Shown: positions 24,387 to 27,013 of the stretch, in pieces
Numbering within the stretch: the stretch's first letter is position 1
Layout: the number at the start of each line of letters is the position of its first letter
Source: an uncultured Acetatifactor sp.
GTDB taxonomy: Bacteria > Bacillota > Clostridia > Lachnospirales > Lachnospiraceae
Direction of reading: 5' to 3'
DNA: 27,013 nucleotides
NCBI GenBank assembly: GCA_910587555.1
Contig: CAJULV010000055.1
Coordinates: 1 to 27,013 of the forward strand
Notes under the pieces: model-generated
The model's input: the letters and a program-made list of their open reading frames with translations, nothing else
Database searches by the model: none
Told to the model about the DNA's origin: nothing
Made by a program: the position numbers and the translations under genes

Positions 24387-24538
24387 ATAGGCTCCCTTCC
24401 TGCAGAAAATTCCCTGAATTCATTTCCGCTTTCATCCTGCAATGTTTTCATTACACCCGTGCCATGCTTACTCCTACGGACTCTTTTCTGTATCAACGCC
24501 GTAACCTTTCAGCCCCCTGTCTGAACTGCGGCTCAACG

Positions 24539-25834
24539 TCAGGTAAGTATCCTTTCTGCAAATTCCCACAATGACCCCACTGTCTCCGTCTGCCCCCAGG
24601 AAGGGCATCCCTCATGAATCAATGCGGTTCCGCATCCGGCAGCCTGTCCTGCCCGGATATCCCGTTCACTGTCTCCCACCATCCAGGACTGCCCCAGGTC
24701 AATATTGAACTTTTCTGCCGCAGCCAGTAACATCCCCGGCTCTGGCTTCCGACAGCTGCAGACAGCTTTCCATTCCGGCACTTCCCCCGGAAATCCCCTC
24801 TCCGGATGGTGCGGGCAGTAATATATGGCATCCAGGTATGCCCCTTTCCTGCCGAGAAGTGTTTCCAGGCGGTCATGGATTTCCCCTAACTGTTCCCTGG
24901 TCACTTCCCCCCTGGCCAGTACAGGCTGATTTGTCACCACTATGGCCAGATAACCGGAATCATTGATCTTTCTTACTGCCTCCGCAGCATTTTCCAGAAG
25001 CTCCAGTTCCTCCGGCCTGCGCAGGAATCCCACATATCTGTTGATTGTCCCGTCCCGGTCCAGGAATACGGCCTTCTGCCTGTTACGGAGATTCCTTGCC
25101 CTTACCACTCCTTTTTCGAAATCCCGGCAGACATCTTCATACCGGTCAGGCGTTCCCATATCCTTTACATATTCCGGGCTGTCGTAGCAGAACATCTTCC
25201 CTGTTCCCGCCAGGGGCTTTAACACCTCCCTGTCCAGGTCCACTTTCGGAGAAGGCGGCTCCCTGTCCAGAAGCGCCGGTGAAATAATATGCAGTCCGGC
25301 ATTTACCCTGTTGCAGTAGCAGGCAGGCTTTTCGTCTTCTTTTGCCAGCCATTTCCGCACTGCATGGTTTCCGTCCGCCAGAATAATGCCGCTGTCATAG
25401 GGATGGCTGTTTGGATGGGTAAAAAGCGTAGCCAGTCCCCCATGGCTCCTGTGGAATTCTGCAAACCTCACAAAATCCACATCAAAGACCACATCCCCGT
25501 TTAACAGCAGAAAATCCTCTTTTAAACAATCCCGCAGCCGGAATAAAGCGCCCCCGCTGCCCAACGGTTCATTTTCCGCATAATATTCTATATGGACACC
25601 GAATTTACGGCCGGTGGCCGGAGAGATTCCGCTGCCGTCGCCAAAGTAGTCCATAACCACCCTGCCCAGATGCCCCACTGTCAACAGGATATCCGTAAAT
25701 CCCTGCTCCCGGAGACATTCCATTTCATGTTCCAATACAGGCTTATTCCCAATCCGCACCATGGGTTTGGGAATATCTCCTGCTACAGGGGAAATCCGGG
25801 TTCCTTTTCCTCCTGCCATAATCACTGTTTTCAT
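24539..25834 (-). CDS. hddC-gmhB: HddC-GmhB fusion: heptose-1-P guanylyltransferase plus heptose-1,7-bisphosphate phosphatase
   Basis: One 431-residue protein with two enzymes. Residues 1 to about 243 are a nucleotidyltransferase: MAGGKGTRISPVAGDIPKPM at 6-25, LLNGDVVFDVD near 110-120 and KDMGTPDRY near 224-232, as in HddC-type enzymes. Residues about 254-431 are a HAD phosphatase: FLDRDGTIN at 257-265, VVTNQP near 299-304, the zinc loop Cys340-His342 with Cys359-x-Cys361 (CSCRKP) and MVGDSERDI at 385-393, all diagnostic of GmhB. The pair would dephosphorylate heptose 1,7-bisphosphate and then make the GDP-sugar. GmhB and HddC are more often separate; here the order in the chain is transferase first. 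ATG at 25834 has GAAGGG 8 nt upstream. GDP rather than another nucleotide follows from the neighbouring hddA, and is inferred. Confidence 0.93.
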   Translation of the reverse strand: MKTVIMAGGKGTRISPVAGDIPKPMVRIGNKPVLEHEMECLREQGFTDILLTVGHLGRVVMDYFGDGSGISPATGRKFGVHIEYYAENEPLGSGGALFRLRDCLKEDFLLLNGDVVFDVDFVRFAEFHRSHGGLATLFTHPNSHPYDSGIILADGNHAVRKWLAKEDEKPACYCNRVNAGLHIISPALLDREPPSPKVDLDREVLKPLAGTGKMFCYDSPEYVKDMGTPDRYEDVCRDFEKGVVRARNLRNRQKAVFLDRDGTINRYVGFLRRPEELELLENAAEAVRKINDSGYLAIVVTNQPVLARGEVTREQLGEIHDRLETLLGRKGAYLDAIYYCPHHPERGFPGEVPEWKAVCSCRKPEPGMLLAAAEKFNIDLGQSWMVGDSERDIRAGQAAGCGTALIHEGCPSWGQTETVGSLWEFAERILT

Positions 25835-25858
25835 ACGCTGTTCCCTTCGAAAGTGCAG

Positions 25859-26860
25859 TTATCCTCTGGGTTCATAACTTTCAGGTGCATAATAAATAAT
25901 TTTCGTTCCTGTATTTTCAAATTCAAAAGGGATATATAACAATTCTTTCAGGGCATCCCTTACTCTTTCCTGACATTCCTCCGGCGCATAGAAGACAAAG
26001 AAGCCGCCTCCGCCGGCCCCCAAGAGCTTCCCTCCCAGTGCCCCGGCTTCTATTCCCTTTCTGTATACCCGGTCAATATAGTCCGTTGAGACGGCATCCC
26101 CAATCCCCCGCTTCAGCTTCCACTCACAGTCAAGCAGAAAGCCGAAACTGTCCAGGTCCGTCTGACTGTCCGTCAGTATTTTCTCCGCCTCCTCCACAAG
26201 ACCGTGAATTTCTTTCAGTGTCCCCCTCTTTTTCCTTCCCTCCAGATCATTCTGTTTCTGCACGTCGGAAGATGACCTCGTAAAACCGGTAAAAAACAGC
26301 AGCAGGTTTCTGTTCAGCTGTCTTTTCCGTTGGGGGGAAATAATCACAGGAAACACCTCATATCCCTCGCTGCTGAAATTAATTCTGTTGAAACCGCCAT
26401 AGGATGCGGCTATCTGGTCCTGCCAGCCCCCTGCCTCCCTGCAGAGGACCCGCTCCAGATAAATCGCTTCCTCCGCAAGTCTTTTTTTATCCGCATACTT
26501 TCCTTTCAGCGCGTAAAATGCATTCAGCATCCCCACGGCAAAAGAACTGCTGGTCCCCAGTCCGGAGCGGGCCGGAAGGTCAGCCTCATAGGTCAGGCGG
26601 ATTTCGTGCATGTCCAACATTTTCATTGCATTCCGGATGGCCGGATGCTGAATGTCTTCCACCGAGTCCACCCTCTCCATTTTCGAATAGGCCAGTTCCG
26701 TGGAATATTGAAAAAACCTGGGTAAGTGCCGTACATTTACATAGCAGTATTTATCAAAGGTGGTGGACAGCACAGCGCCGCCGTTTTCCCGGAAATATCC
26801 CTCCACATCCGTTCCCCCGCCGAAAAAAGACATGCGAAACGGTGTCTTCGTAATAATCAT
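25859..26860 (-). CDS. hddA: D-glycero-alpha-D-manno-heptose-7-phosphate kinase
   Basis: A 333-residue GHMP-family kinase that phosphorylates C1 of D-glycero-D-manno-heptose 7-phosphate to the alpha-1,7-bisphosphate. Motifs: RMSFFGGGTDVEGY at 9-22 (sugar binding), PARSGLGTSSSFAVG at 96-110 (ATP loop), and GGKLLGAGGGGFFVFY at about 291-306. This set is that of HddA rather than of galactokinase or mevalonate kinase. ATG at 26860 has AAGGA 9 nt upstream. It is the first gene of the heptose block and is followed by the fusion after 24 nt. The alpha anomer channels flux to GDP-heptose for glycans, not to ADP-beta-heptose. The 153 nt upstream to the window edge carry no clear promoter. Confidence 0.93.
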   Translation of the reverse strand: MIITKTPFRMSFFGGGTDVEGYFRENGGAVLSTTFDKYCYVNVRHLPRFFQYSTELAYSKMERVDSVEDIQHPAIRNAMKMLDMHEIRLTYEADLPARSGLGTSSSFAVGMLNAFYALKGKYADKKRLAEEAIYLERVLCREAGGWQDQIAASYGGFNRINFSSEGYEVFPVIISPQRKRQLNRNLLLFFTGFTRSSSDVQKQNDLEGRKKRGTLKEIHGLVEEAEKILTDSQTDLDSFGFLLDCEWKLKRGIGDAVSTDYIDRVYRKGIEAGALGGKLLGAGGGGFFVFYAPEECQERVRDALKELLYIPFEFENTGTKIIYYAPESYEPRG

Positions 26861-27013
26861 TTTCTCAATCCTTTTTATGTTTAGTTTTTAACTTTAATTC
26901 GTATATCCCCTCTGTTTTATCCTTATCAGAGAAAAACCAATACCAGCAGCATTACAGCACTACGTACCCCACCACTGTTTTCCCAAGAGCCGCAATACTC
27001 TCATGTTCTCTGT

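Noticed and set aside
24387..24538. Small open frames in the gap before gmhA, one with an AGGAG-like site.
   Set aside because: They give 4 and 26 codons with no recognisable product; treated as leader sequence.
5584..26488. A7 and T7 runs in coding regions as further phase-variable tracts.
   Set aside because: Each one checked keeps the frame in an intact gene, for example EKNYLC, DKKMAV and DKKRL. They serve as a contrast to the G7 runs.
26952..27013. Possible C-terminal end of a gene upstream of hddA (minus strand, ending ...TVVGYVVL then TAA).
   Set aside because: Only about 20 codons are inside the window and a second frame is also open there. No family can be recognised, so it is not listed as a gene.
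1..27013. CRISPR array, tRNA or rRNA genes, complete insertion sequence.
   Set aside because: No regularly spaced repeats, no cloverleaf-like or rRNA-like sequence and no transposase frame were seen.

Overview
The window looks like a chromosomal segment of a Gram-positive anaerobe of the Clostridia, most likely Lachnospiraceae. This is inferred from strong GGAG/AGGAGG-type ribosome sites, a lipoprotein signal peptide, a macro-domain protein with a C-terminal helical extension, and a WecG/TagA/CpsF enzyme next to Wzx/Wzy genes. Every credible gene lies on the minus strand, so transcription runs from high to low coordinates.

Right part (26860 to about 5310): a large surface-polysaccharide locus that reads like one long operon, with short gaps or overlaps. 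It starts with a GDP-D-glycero-alpha-D-manno-heptose pathway: hddA, an hddC-gmhB fusion, and gmhA. A TagA-like transferase follows, then three GT2 glycosyltransferases, a frameshifted GT92-like glycosyltransferase, a Wzy-type polymerase, two more GT2 enzymes and a Wzx-type flippase. Next comes a modification module: one ATP-grasp ligase, two paralogous SDR/epimerase-like proteins, a left-handed beta-helix acetyltransferase, two paralogous ATP-grasp ligases, a DegT/DnrJ-type sugar aminotransferase and an acyltransferase-3 membrane protein. A plausible reading is that the module makes an amino sugar and decorates it by ATP-dependent amide formation and acylation. No initiating phosphoglycosyltransferase and no RmlA/RmlB are present, so the locus continues outside the window or relies on genes elsewhere.

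Left part (1 to about 4943): unrelated genes, namely a lipoprotein with a ComEC-like metallo-beta-lactamase domain, a macro-domain protein, an unrecognised protein and a VWA-domain protein that ends at a good intrinsic terminator. Two small inverted-repeat elements (about 1158-1295 and 5031-5126) lie in the gaps.

The most striking pattern is that the window has exactly four runs of seven G on the coding strand. All four are in the polysaccharide operon and all sit where one extra G changes the outcome. In the acyltransferase and the GT92-like gene an eighth G restores a full-length family-like protein. In one ATP-grasp gene and one SDR gene it carries the reading frame through to a TGA that overlaps the next ATG (ATGA). 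Three of the four are in the exact phase of a G_GGG_GGG slippery heptamer. G6 runs and A7/T7 runs elsewhere in the window are in frame. This may be a family of phase-variable or ribosome-slippery tracts, or a systematic one-base undercall of G8 in the assembly. Read-level data would decide.
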